Notes under the pieces: generated by a model | What the model saw: the letters and a program-made list of their open reading frames with translations, nothing else | Told to the model about the DNA's origin: nothing | The model's database searches: none | Translations under genes and position numbers: made by a program | Shown here: positions 14,797-23,296 of the stretch, piece by piece | Layout: every line of letters begins with the position of its first letter | Position numbering within the stretch: position 1 is the first letter of the stretch | Assembly: GCF_009014635.1 (NCBI RefSeq) | Contig: NZ_BKCF01000001.1 | Location: 682,001 to 746,000, forward strand | Direction: 5' to 3' | DNA length: 64,000 bases | Origin: Patiriisocius marinistellae | Lineage (GTDB): Bacteria > Bacteroidota > Bacteroidia > Flavobacteriales > Flavobacteriaceae

Positions 14797-17013
14797 ATGA
14801 CACTTTCAATATGGCGATATAGTCACTTAGCCCTAGCAGTTTCGTCAGCACTATTTCTTATAATAGCCTCTTTTACAGGTGTCATTTTAGCTTTTGAGCC
14901 TATATCGCAATCTGTTCAGCCTTATGCTGTAGCAAATTTAAATGAGATTTCTGTTTCAAAAACAATTGAGGCTTTACAGCAAGAATATACTGAGGTTTTA
15001 GAATTTGAACTTACAGCAGACGATTTTGTGATAGCCTCTGTCGTTACTCAAAATGGCGAAACCGAATCTATATATGTACACCCAATAACAGGAAGAAAAC
15101 TAGGCGAAGTTAAAGCAAAAACAGCTTTTTTTAATTGGGTAACAAATGTACATAGATCCCTTTTTTTAAAGGGAATTGGGCGTTTTTTTATAGGACTTGT
15201 TTCTTTATTACTGTGTTTGATTTCGCTAACGGGTATTTTGTTATTAGCAAAAAGACAAGGAGGTTTTTTAAAATTATATAGCCGCATTAAAGAAACAAAT
15301 TTTGCACAACGCTATCATATTATTTTAGGGCGATGGTTACTAATCCCAATTGTTATAATCGCCGCGACGGGTGTGTATCTTTCAGCCGAAAAATTTTCGC
15401 TGCTTCCTTCAAGTTCTACTACTCATGACTGGAGTGCGATACCTTCGGAAACGGAACTAGAAAAACCACTTAGTGAATTTGATGTTTTTAGAAGCCCTTT
15501 AAATGACTTAAAGAAACTTACTTTTCCTTTCTCAGAAGATGAAGAGGATTATTTTATAGTTGCGCTTAAGAATAAGGAAGTGCTAGTACATCAATTTACT
15601 GGCGAAATTATGAGTGATGTTCCTTATCCATTTGTAGCAGTCGCATCACAGCTGAGCCTTAATTTACATACTGGACAAGGCAGCATTTTATGGTCACTAG
15701 TATTGATAATCGCAAGTGGGAGTATACTCTTTTTTATAGTTTCGGGATTTTCAATGACACTCAAACGACGAAAAAACATAAAACTTCAAATTCCTATATT
15801 TAATAAAGATGAATCCGAGTTTATAATTTTAGTTGGTTCAGAGAGTGGTAATACTTTTCTCTTTGCACAAGCATTTCAAAAAGCATTAGTTGCAACAGAT
15901 AAAAAAGTGTTTTTATCATCGTTAAATGAATATACTACGTATAAAAAAGCAACAAATATTATTGTGTTTACAGCTACGTATGGTGATGGAGAGGCTCCTA
16001 CTAATGCACGTAAGTTTACAGCTGCTTTTCAAGGTATACAACCATTAAATAATATTAAATTTTCAATAGTAGGTTTTGGTTCATTGCTTTATCCTCATTA
16101 CTGTAAGTTTGCTATACAAGTTGATGCGCTATTACATCAACACCTTAGTTTTAAACCATTACATCCGTTGGTGAAAATTAATGATCAGTCAAATGTTGCA
16201 TTTCAAAGTTGGTTAAAAGAGTGGAATGAATTGATGGGATTAAACATACAAGTCACTTTTCCGAAGAGATCTATTAAGCAATTGAAAGTCATAGATTTTA
16301 GCGTTGTGGATTGCACAAAACTTAATATTGATAATACATTTTTATTAAGATTGCGTCCAAAAAAGAAAATTAAATTTCAGTCAGGCGATTTGTTACTCAT
16401 CACACCTCCAGATAGTAATGTGTCTCGTAAATATTCAATTGCACGTGTTGAAAATGAAATTTTATTGAGTGTAAAATGGCATCCACATGGTATTTGTTCT
16501 AGTTATTTATGTGATTTAAAATATGGAGATATTGTTCGCGGTAGTGTTGAGAAAAATGATGATTTCCATTTTCCAAAAAGTGCTCCCTCTGTTTTTATGA
16601 TTGGAAATGGAACTGGAATTACTCCATTTCTAGGAATGTTGCAAGAGAGAAAAAATATTCCTACTCACATGCTTTGGGGTGGCCGTAATGTTGATTCGTT
16701 TGACTATTACCGTCCATTTGTAGAGCGTAAATTAATAAGGACATCCTATATAAACGCTTCATTTAATACTCAAAACACCTATGATATAGTACTATCACAA
16801 GTAAATGATAAGTGCTATGTGCAAGACATGCTTTTACAACAGCAAAAAATGGTAGCTAAAACACTCAAAGATGGCGGGGTATTAATGTTATGTGGTTCTA
16901 TGACAATGCAGCAAAGTGTATTAGATACTCTTGAAAAAATTTTAGAAATAGAGCTTCAACAGCCCTTGAGTGATTTTGAATTAAACGGTCAGTTATTAAT
17001 GGATTGTTATTAA
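14797..17013 (+). CDS. PepSY membrane domain fused to flavodoxin and ferredoxin-reductase-like domains
   Basis: The 738-residue protein is a three-part fusion. Residues 1-335 are a PepSY-associated membrane region with helices at about 8-32, 123-150, 176-195 and 296-320 and membrane-adjacent histidines H119, H174 and H291 that could hold haem. Residues about 340-480 are a flavodoxin-like FMN domain (GSESGN at 347-352, then FTATYGDGEAPTNA). Residues about 505-738 are an FAD/NAD(P)H reductase: RKYSIA at 544-549 for FAD, GNGTGITPF at 603-611 for the nucleotide, CGSMTMQQ near 704. The layout resembles sulfite/cytochrome P450 reductase arms on a membrane anchor. I infer transfer of electrons from NADPH across the inner membrane to haem or ferric iron delivered by the upstream genes. 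Confidence 0.87.
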   Translation: MTLSIWRYSHLALAVSSALFLIIASFTGVILAFEPISQSVQPYAVANLNEISVSKTIEALQQEYTEVLEFELTADDFVIASVVTQNGETESIYVHPITGRKLGEVKAKTAFFNWVTNVHRSLFLKGIGRFFIGLVSLLLCLISLTGILLLAKRQGGFLKLYSRIKETNFAQRYHIILGRWLLIPIVIIAATGVYLSAEKFSLLPSSSTTHDWSAIPSETELEKPLSEFDVFRSPLNDLKKLTFPFSEDEEDYFIVALKNKEVLVHQFTGEIMSDVPYPFVAVASQLSLNLHTGQGSILWSLVLIIASGSILFFIVSGFSMTLKRRKNIKLQIPIFNKDESEFIILVGSESGNTFLFAQAFQKALVATDKKVFLSSLNEYTTYKKATNIIVFTATYGDGEAPTNARKFTAAFQGIQPLNNIKFSIVGFGSLLYPHYCKFAIQVDALLHQHLSFKPLHPLVKINDQSNVAFQSWLKEWNELMGLNIQVTFPKRSIKQLKVIDFSVVDCTKLNIDNTFLLRLRPKKKIKFQSGDLLLITPPDSNVSRKYSIARVENEILLSVKWHPHGICSSYLCDLKYGDIVRGSVEKNDDFHFPKSAPSVFMIGNGTGITPFLGMLQERKNIPTHMLWGGRNVDSFDYYRPFVERKLIRTSYINASFNTQNTYDIVLSQVNDKCYVQDMLLQQQKMVAKTLKDGGVLMLCGSMTMQQSVLDTLEKILEIELQQPLSDFELNGQLLMDCY

Positions 17014-17025
17014 AATAATTATTAG

Positions 17026-18189
17026 TTAAGTAATTTTTTCTATCCTGCCACCAGCACTTTTATACCAGTCTTCACGGTGAGTGTCTCCTTTTAAAAAACG
17101 TTGTAATACATTTTGAACACGTCCATTATTAAGAAAAAATGCATGCCAGTCTGGGCCTGTCATTCTTGAGTCTGCCCAACTCTCTAATGTTTTTTTACCC
17201 ACTCTTATTGTTTGTACACTATCTTTAAAAATACTAGCACTCGCATGTGGTACAGTTCCATCTCCTTCTTCATCTTCTTTGATAGCTTCGTAGTCAAAAA
17301 AGTTTTTAAAATGATCTCTGCGGTCGTGTACTTTAATATGGCTTTTTGTGTCTTCGTTTCCGCCGCAAACAACAATACATTTTTTTCTAAATTCTGGACT
17401 ACAAGTTGATAGGTCAAAAATGAGATTGTTCTGGTCTCGTACCTCTCTTACTTTACTTAAACGATATGCCATAAACTCATGTTTATCTATGGTGTCTTCT
17501 CTGTCTGCGTTTGCTACTTGTTGCCAATAGGTATAAAAATTAAAAGGGTCATAATTGGCTTCTGTAATTGGGTTTTCAAACTTGTATGCATCTTCAAAAA
17601 CCGGAAGTAACTCATAAACTGCTGGGAATGTTCTTGCTATTTTTCTAAAATCATCACTGCTATTAAACAGTCTAGATTTTCCAATAACAAGATTAAAGCT
17701 CGCCTCAATACTTCCTAAAAATGGCGGTACAGTAAAGATGGCTTTACTCACAATTTTATTTCTTTCGGCATCATCAAGAATTTTTAAATAAGCCGAAAGT
17801 ACCAGTCCACCCATACTATGCGTAAGAAAATTGAATTCTCCTATATTAAGTTTATTACGTAAAACTTCTACATATTTTTTTAAACTTCTAGCAGAATCCA
17901 CATTAGATTTTCGCCAATCATACCCAAAAATAAACACACGATATCCCTTAGATTTTAGGTAGTTTATAATTTCAGAATATGCCATGTTTTCAACATCTGC
18001 ACGCTCAATAATTGTTTCTACGCCTATGTCATTAATTCCATCACGTTGTAATTTTAGCTTATGTATATTAGTGTAAAATTTCTTAACTCCAGACCAGTGG
18101 GTGCTAAAGTCGTCCAGATTTACATTATAAAGTTTTGTTCCTTGAATTCCAGGAATAAGGATAATGGGCAGCTTTCTTTCATTTGCCAT
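17026..18189 (-). CDS. LCAT-like alpha/beta hydrolase (putative lipase/acyltransferase)
   Basis: The 387-residue protein fits the lecithin:cholesterol acyltransferase-like branch of alpha/beta hydrolases. It starts with the oxyanion region LPIILIPGIQGTKL (7-20). FGYDWRKSN is near 87-95, and the nucleophile elbow THSMGG near 123-128 contains the catalytic Ser (the first position of GxSxG is Thr). An acidic EGDGTVPHASA near 310-320 would supply the Asp, and a late His lies in PDWHAFF. No signal peptide is present, so it is cytosolic. The target lipid or ester is unknown. It is convergent with the haem operon, 12 bases from it, and appears to stand alone. Confidence 0.82.
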   Translation of the reverse strand: MANERKLPIILIPGIQGTKLYNVNLDDFSTHWSGVKKFYTNIHKLKLQRDGINDIGVETIIERADVENMAYSEIINYLKSKGYRVFIFGYDWRKSNVDSARSLKKYVEVLRNKLNIGEFNFLTHSMGGLVLSAYLKILDDAERNKIVSKAIFTVPPFLGSIEASFNLVIGKSRLFNSSDDFRKIARTFPAVYELLPVFEDAYKFENPITEANYDPFNFYTYWQQVANADREDTIDKHEFMAYRLSKVREVRDQNNLIFDLSTCSPEFRKKCIVVCGGNEDTKSHIKVHDRRDHFKNFFDYEAIKEDEEGDGTVPHASASIFKDSVQTIRVGKKTLESWADSRMTGPDWHAFFLNNGRVQNVLQRFLKGDTHREDWYKSAGGRIEKIT

Positions 18190-18322
18190 AATTACAATAA
18201 AATTAGATTAATAAAACTGCATTACAGTTTGCAACACATTGTAGAGGAGTGCTTTATAAATTTTAAAAGTAAGTAAAAATTATTTATAAGCGCTGTGAGT
18301 ATTTTCTGAAAAGTGACAACAA

Positions 18323-18598
18323 CTAATCAATAGACCGTAAATACAACCGTTCTATTTTCTCTCTAGCCCATTCTGTTTTCCGAAGAAATTTTAGAGTAGA
18401 TTTAACCGAAGGATTAACCGCAAAACAATTCATTTTCATGCGACGGTCCAGTTCTTCCCAGCCATATTTCTTATGGAGGAATTCAACAATAGCAGCCAGT
18501 TTTACACCATGTAAAGGATTATTGGGTTGAGCTTGAGGAGTTTTATCTTTTGCTACATTGTTTATTTCTCTAATATGCTGGTCGTCTTTCTTGATAGC
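18323..18598 (-). CDS. VF530 family (DUF2132) DNA-binding-like protein; no canonical start codon
   Basis: Translating the minus strand gives an open frame of 91 codons ending in TAG at 18323. It contains PNNPLHGVKLAAIVEFL, YGWEELDRRMKMNCF and NPSVKSTLKFLRKTEWAR, the full VF530/DUF2132 core, about 65 residues. The family is a small helical fold proposed to bind DNA. The frame is intact, yet between the in-frame TAA at 18601-18599 and the conserved core there is no ATG, GTG or TTG. Possible starts are ATT at 18574-18572 or ATC nearer the TAA. A TACCTTTA -7-like element at 18632-18625 precedes it. Either it uses a rare start or its start was lost recently. Confidence 0.75.
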   Translation of the reverse strand, partial: AIKKDDQHIREINNVAKDKTPQAQPNNPLHGVKLAAIVEFLHKKYGWEELDRRMKMNCFAVNPSVKSTLKFLRKTEWAREKIERLYLRSID

Positions 18599-18681
18599 TT
18601 AAATTTTAATGTATTGAACAAATTTAAAGGTACATAATATTAAGTTTCAGATTATCTTTATACCAACATTAAATTTAAGAA

Positions 18682-19266
18682 ATGACAGATTTTTGGCTAT
18701 ACTTAAAACTAGGACTTGAACATATATTAGATTGGCAAGGCTATGACCATTTACTTTTTTTAGTAGCATTGAGTGCTGCATTTACCTTTGTGAGTTGGCG
18801 TAGATTATTTGTTTTAGTAACTGCGTTTACATTAGGGCATAGTATTTCATTATTACTATCTCATTACAATGTTTTTACAATTAATAGTGCATGGATTGAA
18901 TGTTTAATTCCTATCACCATTTTATTAGCGGGAGTTTATAACCTATTTTCATTAAGAGGCAAAGCCGAAATTTCAACTCCATGGCTATTACTTGCTACCT
19001 CTTTGATTTTTGGGTTGATTCACGGTTTTGGATTTGCTGGATATTTTAATATGATTCTTATAGAAGAAACCGAAGCATTACAATCATTATTTTACTTTGC
19101 AATGGGTGTAGAATTAGCACAGCTTATAATTGTTTTAGTTGTCTTAATATTGACTTGGTTATTTCAAGAACACTTTAAGATTTCACGTAAAATGTGGATT
19201 ATGGTTGTTTCGATAGTAGTTGTTTTACTGTCGATACCCATGATTTTCGGAAGTTGTTTGAGTTAA
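18682..19266 (+). CDS. HupE/UreJ-like membrane protein
   Basis: The 194-residue protein has about six transmembrane helices and matches the HupE/UreJ_2 family. Typical motifs are GLEHILDWQGYDHLLFL (about 11-27), FTLGHSISL (about 53-61, the His conserved) and LIFGLIHGFGFAGYF (about 110-124). Members of this family are linked to nickel or cobalt handling in some bacteria, but Bacteroidota copies are usually away from hydrogenase or urease genes, as here, so the substrate is unknown. The start ATG follows a TATCTTTA -7-like element near 18654. It is divergent from the VF530 gene. Confidence 0.88.
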   Translation: MTDFWLYLKLGLEHILDWQGYDHLLFLVALSAAFTFVSWRRLFVLVTAFTLGHSISLLLSHYNVFTINSAWIECLIPITILLAGVYNLFSLRGKAEISTPWLLLATSLIFGLIHGFGFAGYFNMILIEETEALQSLFYFAMGVELAQLIIVLVVLILTWLFQEHFKISRKMWIMVVSIVVVLLSIPMIFGSCLS

Positions 19267-19339
19267 AAATTTCAGAAAAGAACAAAATAACTTTGTGAGG
19301 CTGTAACGTATCTTTAATTTAGCCACTTATAGCAATATA

Positions 19340-19768
19340 ATGAAGCAAGAAAAACAGCACAAATATGACGTTGCCTATTTACGAATGGCGCGTGAGTGGA
19401 GTAAACTTTCTTATTGCAAGCGCAAACAAGTTGGCGCGTTAATTGTAAGAGATAAGATGATAATAAGTGACGGCTACAATGGCACACCTACAGGTTTTGA
19501 AAATGTCTGTGAATGCGAAAATGGTGAAACTAAGTGGTATGTGCTGCATGCTGAGGCTAATGCAATTTTAAAGGTGGCTAGCTCAACACAATCCTGCAAA
19601 GGAGCTACATTATATATAACCATGTCACCTTGTAAAGACTGTAGCAAATTGATCCACCAGTCTGGTATAAACCGTGTTGTATATCTTGAGGGATATAAAG
19701 ATGATAGTGGCGTAAAATTTTTAGAAAAAGCAGGCGTTACAGTAGAGCACATAAGTGATCTTGATTAA
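19340..19768 (+). CDS. dCMP deaminase family protein
   Basis: This 142-residue zinc-dependent deaminase converts dCMP to dUMP for thymidylate synthesis (ComEB/dCMP deaminase type). Visible motifs are the zinc/catalytic LHAEANAI (about 70-77) and SPCKDC (about 95-100), with the substrate-side YNGTP near 46-50 and CKRKQVGA near 26-33. Length and motif order are normal. It reads in the same direction as HupE and the S41 protease after it, with 74 bases to each neighbour. Confidence 0.93.
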   Translation: MKQEKQHKYDVAYLRMAREWSKLSYCKRKQVGALIVRDKMIISDGYNGTPTGFENVCECENGETKWYVLHAEANAILKVASSTQSCKGATLYITMSPCKDCSKLIHQSGINRVVYLEGYKDDSGVKFLEKAGVTVEHISDLD

Positions 19769-19842
19769 TAATAAGGGGTCAAAAAAATTAATTTTAATAA
19801 CTTTTCAAACTTCGATTTCGGTTTCGACTTCGAATTCATAGT

Positions 19843-21447
19843 GTGAGTTTCGATAACAAATACATTCCATTAATTACTGGTATTGCAATTGCGATGGGCG
19901 TCCTCATTGGGTCAAAGCTCAACTTTAGTACTAATGAAGCTGTTTTTGCGAAAAATTCTAAAAAGGAAAAACTCAACAGGCTTATAGATTATATTGATTA
20001 TGAATATGTAGATGCTGTTAACACAGATAGTATTGTTGATGTTACGGTTAACGGGATTCTTGAAAATCTTGATCCACACTCTGTTTATATTCCTGAGTCT
20101 GAATATCAGGCTGCAGCAGATGATATGCGTGGCAATTTTACTGGTATTGGTATTTCGTTTTACGTCTACAAAGATTCCATTGCAGTAATTAGAGCCATTG
20201 AAGGTGGTCCAGCAGCCAGAGCAGGAATAAAGCCAGGTGATCGAATTTTATATGCTGATGGCAAACAGGTTTTTGGAGAAAATCTTGATAGAGATAGTAT
20301 TTCAGAATATTTAAAAGGTGTTAAAAATAGCTCAGTTGCACTCACAATTAAGAGAAGTGGAGAAAAGAAACTTAGGGATGTAGATGTAAAAAGAAAAACA
20401 GTCCCACTAGTAAGTGTGGATGCTTCATATACACTTACTAAGGATTTAGGGTATATAAAAATTAATCGATTTGCAGAGACTACTCCAGATGAATTTAAGA
20501 AAGCGTTATCAGAATTAAAGAAAGAAGGTGTGTCTAGATTGGTGCTTGATTTACGAAGTAATCCAGGTGGTTACATTTCGGCAGCAGAAGAAATTATAGA
20601 TGAATTTTTAGAAGATGATAAACTTATTCTAGTTACTAAAAATAAAAATGGTGAAGAAGAAGAATCATTTGCTACAAGTCGTGGAGATTTTGAAGATGGA
20701 AAAATTTATGTTCTAATCAATGAAAATTCTGCATCAGCTAGTGAGATTGTCGCTGGAGCTTTGCAAGATAATGATAAAGGTACCATTGTGGGCAGACGCT
20801 CTTTTGGTAAAGGGCTAGTGCAGCGCGAAATGTCACTTGGAGATGGTAGCGCAGTACGATTGACTATAGCACGGTATTATACACCTACGGGACGCTCCAT
20901 TCAAAAACCTTATAGCGAAGGCAAAGAAGCCTATTATGATGATTACGAAACCCGATATAATAATGGAGAGTTGCAAAGCGCAGATAGTATTTCGGTTAAT
21001 GATTCTCTACGTTATGTAACCCCTAAAGGCAAAGTTGTTTATGGAGGTGGAGGTATTATTCCAGATATTTTTGTGCCCAAAGATACTAGCATGGAAGGCG
21101 AAACAATTAATTATGTTTCTCGTAATGGTACTATGAGTTATTTTGCTTTTGAATATCTAGACACCCATAGAATTGAATTTAAGGATATTTCACAAGCCCA
21201 ATTTATTGCTGATTACATAATAGATGATACTGTGGTGGAAGAGTTTTTAGAATATGTACGCCTCAATGATAGTCCTGTAATGTTTAGAGATTACAAGGAT
21301 GCATTGAAGAAAGCAATTAAAGCAAACCTCGCGCAACAGCTTTACGGGAACAATGCGTTTGAATTTATATTAAACGAAAACGACGCAATGATTGAAAAAA
21401 TTCTAGAACTAGAAAGACGTCCTGTTAAAACTCCCGTCAAAGAATAA
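19843..21447 (+). CDS. S41 family C-terminal processing peptidase (CtpA/Prc-like)
   Basis: A 534-residue serine protease. It starts at GTG (SFDNKYIPLITGIAI), and no ATG lies in frame upstream. Residues 8-28 form a signal anchor. A PDZ domain spans about 88-180 (GNFTGIGISFYV, GGPAARAGIKPGDRIL). The catalytic S41 core follows with the Ser/Lys dyad at S298 (within NSASASE) and K323 (within GRRSFGKG), 25 residues apart as in Prc. After about 370 a family C-terminal region ends in KTPVKE. It works in the periplasm on C-terminal tails of proteins. It follows dCMP deaminase on the same strand. Confidence 0.94.
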   Translation: MSFDNKYIPLITGIAIAMGVLIGSKLNFSTNEAVFAKNSKKEKLNRLIDYIDYEYVDAVNTDSIVDVTVNGILENLDPHSVYIPESEYQAAADDMRGNFTGIGISFYVYKDSIAVIRAIEGGPAARAGIKPGDRILYADGKQVFGENLDRDSISEYLKGVKNSSVALTIKRSGEKKLRDVDVKRKTVPLVSVDASYTLTKDLGYIKINRFAETTPDEFKKALSELKKEGVSRLVLDLRSNPGGYISAAEEIIDEFLEDDKLILVTKNKNGEEEESFATSRGDFEDGKIYVLINENSASASEIVAGALQDNDKGTIVGRRSFGKGLVQREMSLGDGSAVRLTIARYYTPTGRSIQKPYSEGKEAYYDDYETRYNNGELQSADSISVNDSLRYVTPKGKVVYGGGGIIPDIFVPKDTSMEGETINYVSRNGTMSYFAFEYLDTHRIEFKDISQAQFIADYIIDDTVVEEFLEYVRLNDSPVMFRDYKDALKKAIKANLAQQLYGNNAFEFILNENDAMIEKILELERRPVKTPVKE

Positions 21448-21482
21448 TACGATTATAAGTCGTTGGTAAATATAATTGTTTC

Positions 21483-21677
21483 TTATTTTTTAACCGAAGC
21501 AATCTTTCTAGAAACCAGTAAAATAGCAAGCATTACAAGCACGCACGCCGCCGCCATTGTGCAAATTGCGGCTACCGTACTCTCACCCACAAAAGGAGCA
21601 TCCCAATTAATGTTAGTCAAATTATAAATTAACATTCCTGCAGAAAGAAGAAGTAATATGTAGATGAAAATTTTCAT
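21483..21677 (-). CDS. Hypothetical small membrane protein (64 residues)
   Basis: Two hydrophobic segments (about 2-20 and 35-57) separated by NINWDAPFVGE, with a basic tail SRKIASVKK, predict a small inner-membrane hairpin. The frame starts at ATG and its use of codons is like its neighbours. Short membrane proteins of this type are common and uncharacterised in Flavobacteriaceae. It lies 67 bases after marC on the same strand. Confidence 0.65.
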   Translation of the reverse strand: MKIFIYILLLLSAGMLIYNLTNINWDAPFVGESTVAAICTMAAACVLVMLAILLVSRKIASVKK

Positions 21678-21744
21678 AAAGAGTAGGCTTTCGCCGAAAT
21701 TTTAATGAGTTAACTATTTTTTGTTCCCTTTAAAATTTCAGCAA

Positions 21745-22326
21745 TTAATTAAATAATTCTTGAATATTTGAGGTAAATAATTTTACAGCGATAGCTAGCA
21801 AAATTACTCCGAAAACTTTTTCGATTATCTGAATTCCATTCTTACCCAAAAACTTTTGTAGCTTTCCAGAAGTCCTCAACACTATAAATACAATAACAAC
21901 ATTAACAATAATAGCTACTATAATATTTTCTAAGGAAAATTCTGCACGTAAAGACAGTAAAGACGTTAAACTCCCCGGCCCAGCAACAATGGGGAATGCA
22001 ATAGGAAATACCGTTGCAGTTCCTAAACTCTCTTCGTTTTGCTTAAAAAGCTTAATTCCTAAAATCATTTCAATAGCAATAAAGAATAAAATAAAAGCAC
22101 CTGCTACTGCAAATTCATAGACGTTAATTCCAATTAATCCTAGAATTTTTTCACCTACAAATAGAAACACGATGAGGACAATAGCAGCAATAATAGAAGC
22201 TCGCCCGCTTTTTATTGTGCCAGATTTTTCTTTCAATGATATAATTATAGGAATACTTCCTATAATATCTATAACTGCAAATAGCACCATTGTAGCTGTG
22301 GCGATTTCCTTAAGATTGAAATTCAT
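21745..22326 (-). CDS. MarC family integral membrane protein
   Basis: A 193-residue protein with six predicted membrane segments. The family signatures FAVIDIIGSIPI (about 16-27), FAVAGAFILFFIAIEMI (about 72-88) and the loop FPIAFPIVAGPGSLTSLL (about 107-124) are all present. MarC proteins are inner-membrane proteins of unknown transport function; the historic link to antibiotic resistance is not supported. It starts at ATG and precedes the 64-residue membrane protein. Confidence 0.92.
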   Translation of the reverse strand: MNFNLKEIATATMVLFAVIDIIGSIPIIISLKEKSGTIKSGRASIIAAIVLIVFLFVGEKILGLIGINVYEFAVAGAFILFFIAIEMILGIKLFKQNEESLGTATVFPIAFPIVAGPGSLTSLLSLRAEFSLENIIVAIIVNVVIVFIVLRTSGKLQKFLGKNGIQIIEKVFGVILLAIAVKLFTSNIQELFN

Positions 22327-22491
22327 TGTCTTCCGTCAACACGGGTTTTTAAATGTTTTGTTACAGCTGCAAAATTAATGATTTTTTGAATGCTTATTTG
22401 TATAAAACTCTAGTTGTTTATTCTTGTTTTTTTGATTGTAAATTTAACTCCTTGCTTTAATTTTTGATTTCGATTTCAGTTTCAAAAATTG

Positions 22492-22499
22492 TAGTTTTG
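22492..22499 (+). promoter_or_regulatory. -7 promoter element just before the DUF3109 gene
   Basis: TAGTTTTG is an exact TAnnTTTG match and ends only five bases before the ATG at 22505. The expected transcript would start at or next to the initiation codon, so the mRNA is probably leaderless or nearly so. Confidence 0.6.
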
Positions 22500-22504
22500 C
22501 ATTT

Positions 22505-23074
22505 ATGTTTCAACTAGGAAAAACAATTGTTAGCGAGGATTTAATCGAAAAAGATTTTGTCTGTAATTTAGGAGCTTGTAAAGGGGAGTGCTGTGTTGCT
22601 GGAGAAGCGGGGGCACCTGTTACTAAAGATGAGGTAACTATCTTAAAAGATATCTATCCAAAAGTAAAACCTTTTTTACGTCCCGAAGGAATTGCTGCAA
22701 TTGAGGCGCAAGGCACTCATATTGTAAGTGATCTTGACGAGCTTGAAACACCGTTAGTAAATGGTGCTGAATGTGCTTATGTTACTTTCTCAGAAAACGG
22801 AACCGCTGGTTGCGGTATTGAGGATGCCTACAATGCTGGTGAGGTTGAGTTTAAAAAACCTATATCATGTCATTTATACCCAGTTCGTGTTCAGGATTAT
22901 AGTGAGTTTGCTGCGGTAAATTATCATAAATGGCCTATTTGTAATGATGCTTGCACGCTAGGGAATGAACTTAAAGTTCCCGTGTATAAATTTGTAAAAG
23001 ATGCGTTAATTCGAAAATTTGGTAAACATTGGTACGCTGAGCTTGAGAAAATTGCTGAGAAGCAGCTTATGTAA
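22505..23074 (+). CDS. DUF3109 family cysteine-rich protein
   Basis: The 189-residue protein matches DUF3109 (YkgJ-like cysteine cluster proteins). The N-terminal CNLGACKGECCVAGEAGAP (about 20-38) contributes four cysteines, with further ones in NGAECAYV (about 85-92), TAGCGIEDA, PISCHLYPVR and WPICNDACTLG. This arrangement could hold an iron-sulfur cluster or zinc. The family is nearly universal in Bacteroidota but its role is unknown. It is a stand-alone gene directly behind a promoter. Confidence 0.9.
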   Translation: MFQLGKTIVSEDLIEKDFVCNLGACKGECCVAGEAGAPVTKDEVTILKDIYPKVKPFLRPEGIAAIEAQGTHIVSDLDELETPLVNGAECAYVTFSENGTAGCGIEDAYNAGEVEFKKPISCHLYPVRVQDYSEFAAVNYHKWPICNDACTLGNELKVPVYKFVKDALIRKFGKHWYAELEKIAEKQLM

Positions 23075-23102
23075 TTTCTGTATAGATTACAGACTTGTCT
23101 CT

Positions 23103-23210
23103 CTAGCCCCGATTGAAGTGAAAACCCCGTAATGAAGCGATAGCGAGAATGAGGCGTTGTAGCGGAAAGCGGGAAACTACCTTGTGTGTTTGAACAACCC
23201 TTTGTGCTCC
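23103..23210 (+). repeat. Flavobacterial dispersed intergenic element
   Basis: Just after the DUF3109 stop the sequence reads TAGCCCCGATTGAAGTGAAA, then AAGCGATAGCGAGAATGAGG, then TAGCGGAAAGCGGGAAAC, ending near GTGCTCC. I recognise this order (CCCCGAT-GAAG, a variable middle, TAGCGG-AGCGGGA, GCTCC) as a repeat often found downstream of genes in Flavobacterium-like genomes. GC content is above the surroundings. Its function is not known to me. Confidence 0.6.
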
Positions 23211-23236
23211 GAATAGATATTATTATATAAATAAAA

Positions 23237-23277
23237 AAATGGCTCTTCTTAACATGTATCGTTAATAAGAGCCATTT
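23237..23277 (-). terminator. Intrinsic terminator of the nrdB-nrdA operon
   Basis: Arms AAATGGCTCTT and AAGAGCCATTT (11 bases, perfect, extended by TTAAC/GTTAA inside) form a strong hairpin. On the minus strand it is followed by a run of seven T, 20 bases after the nrdA stop. Confidence 0.85.
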
Positions 23278-23296
23278 AGCTTAAATATAATAAAGC

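Noticed and set aside
19809-19839. TTCGATTTCGGTTTCGACTTCG run before the S41 gene as a regulatory repeat
   Set aside because: A degenerate hexamer repeat with no symmetry or conserved position; a loosely similar run before DUF3109 (near 22466) is too weak to call a family.
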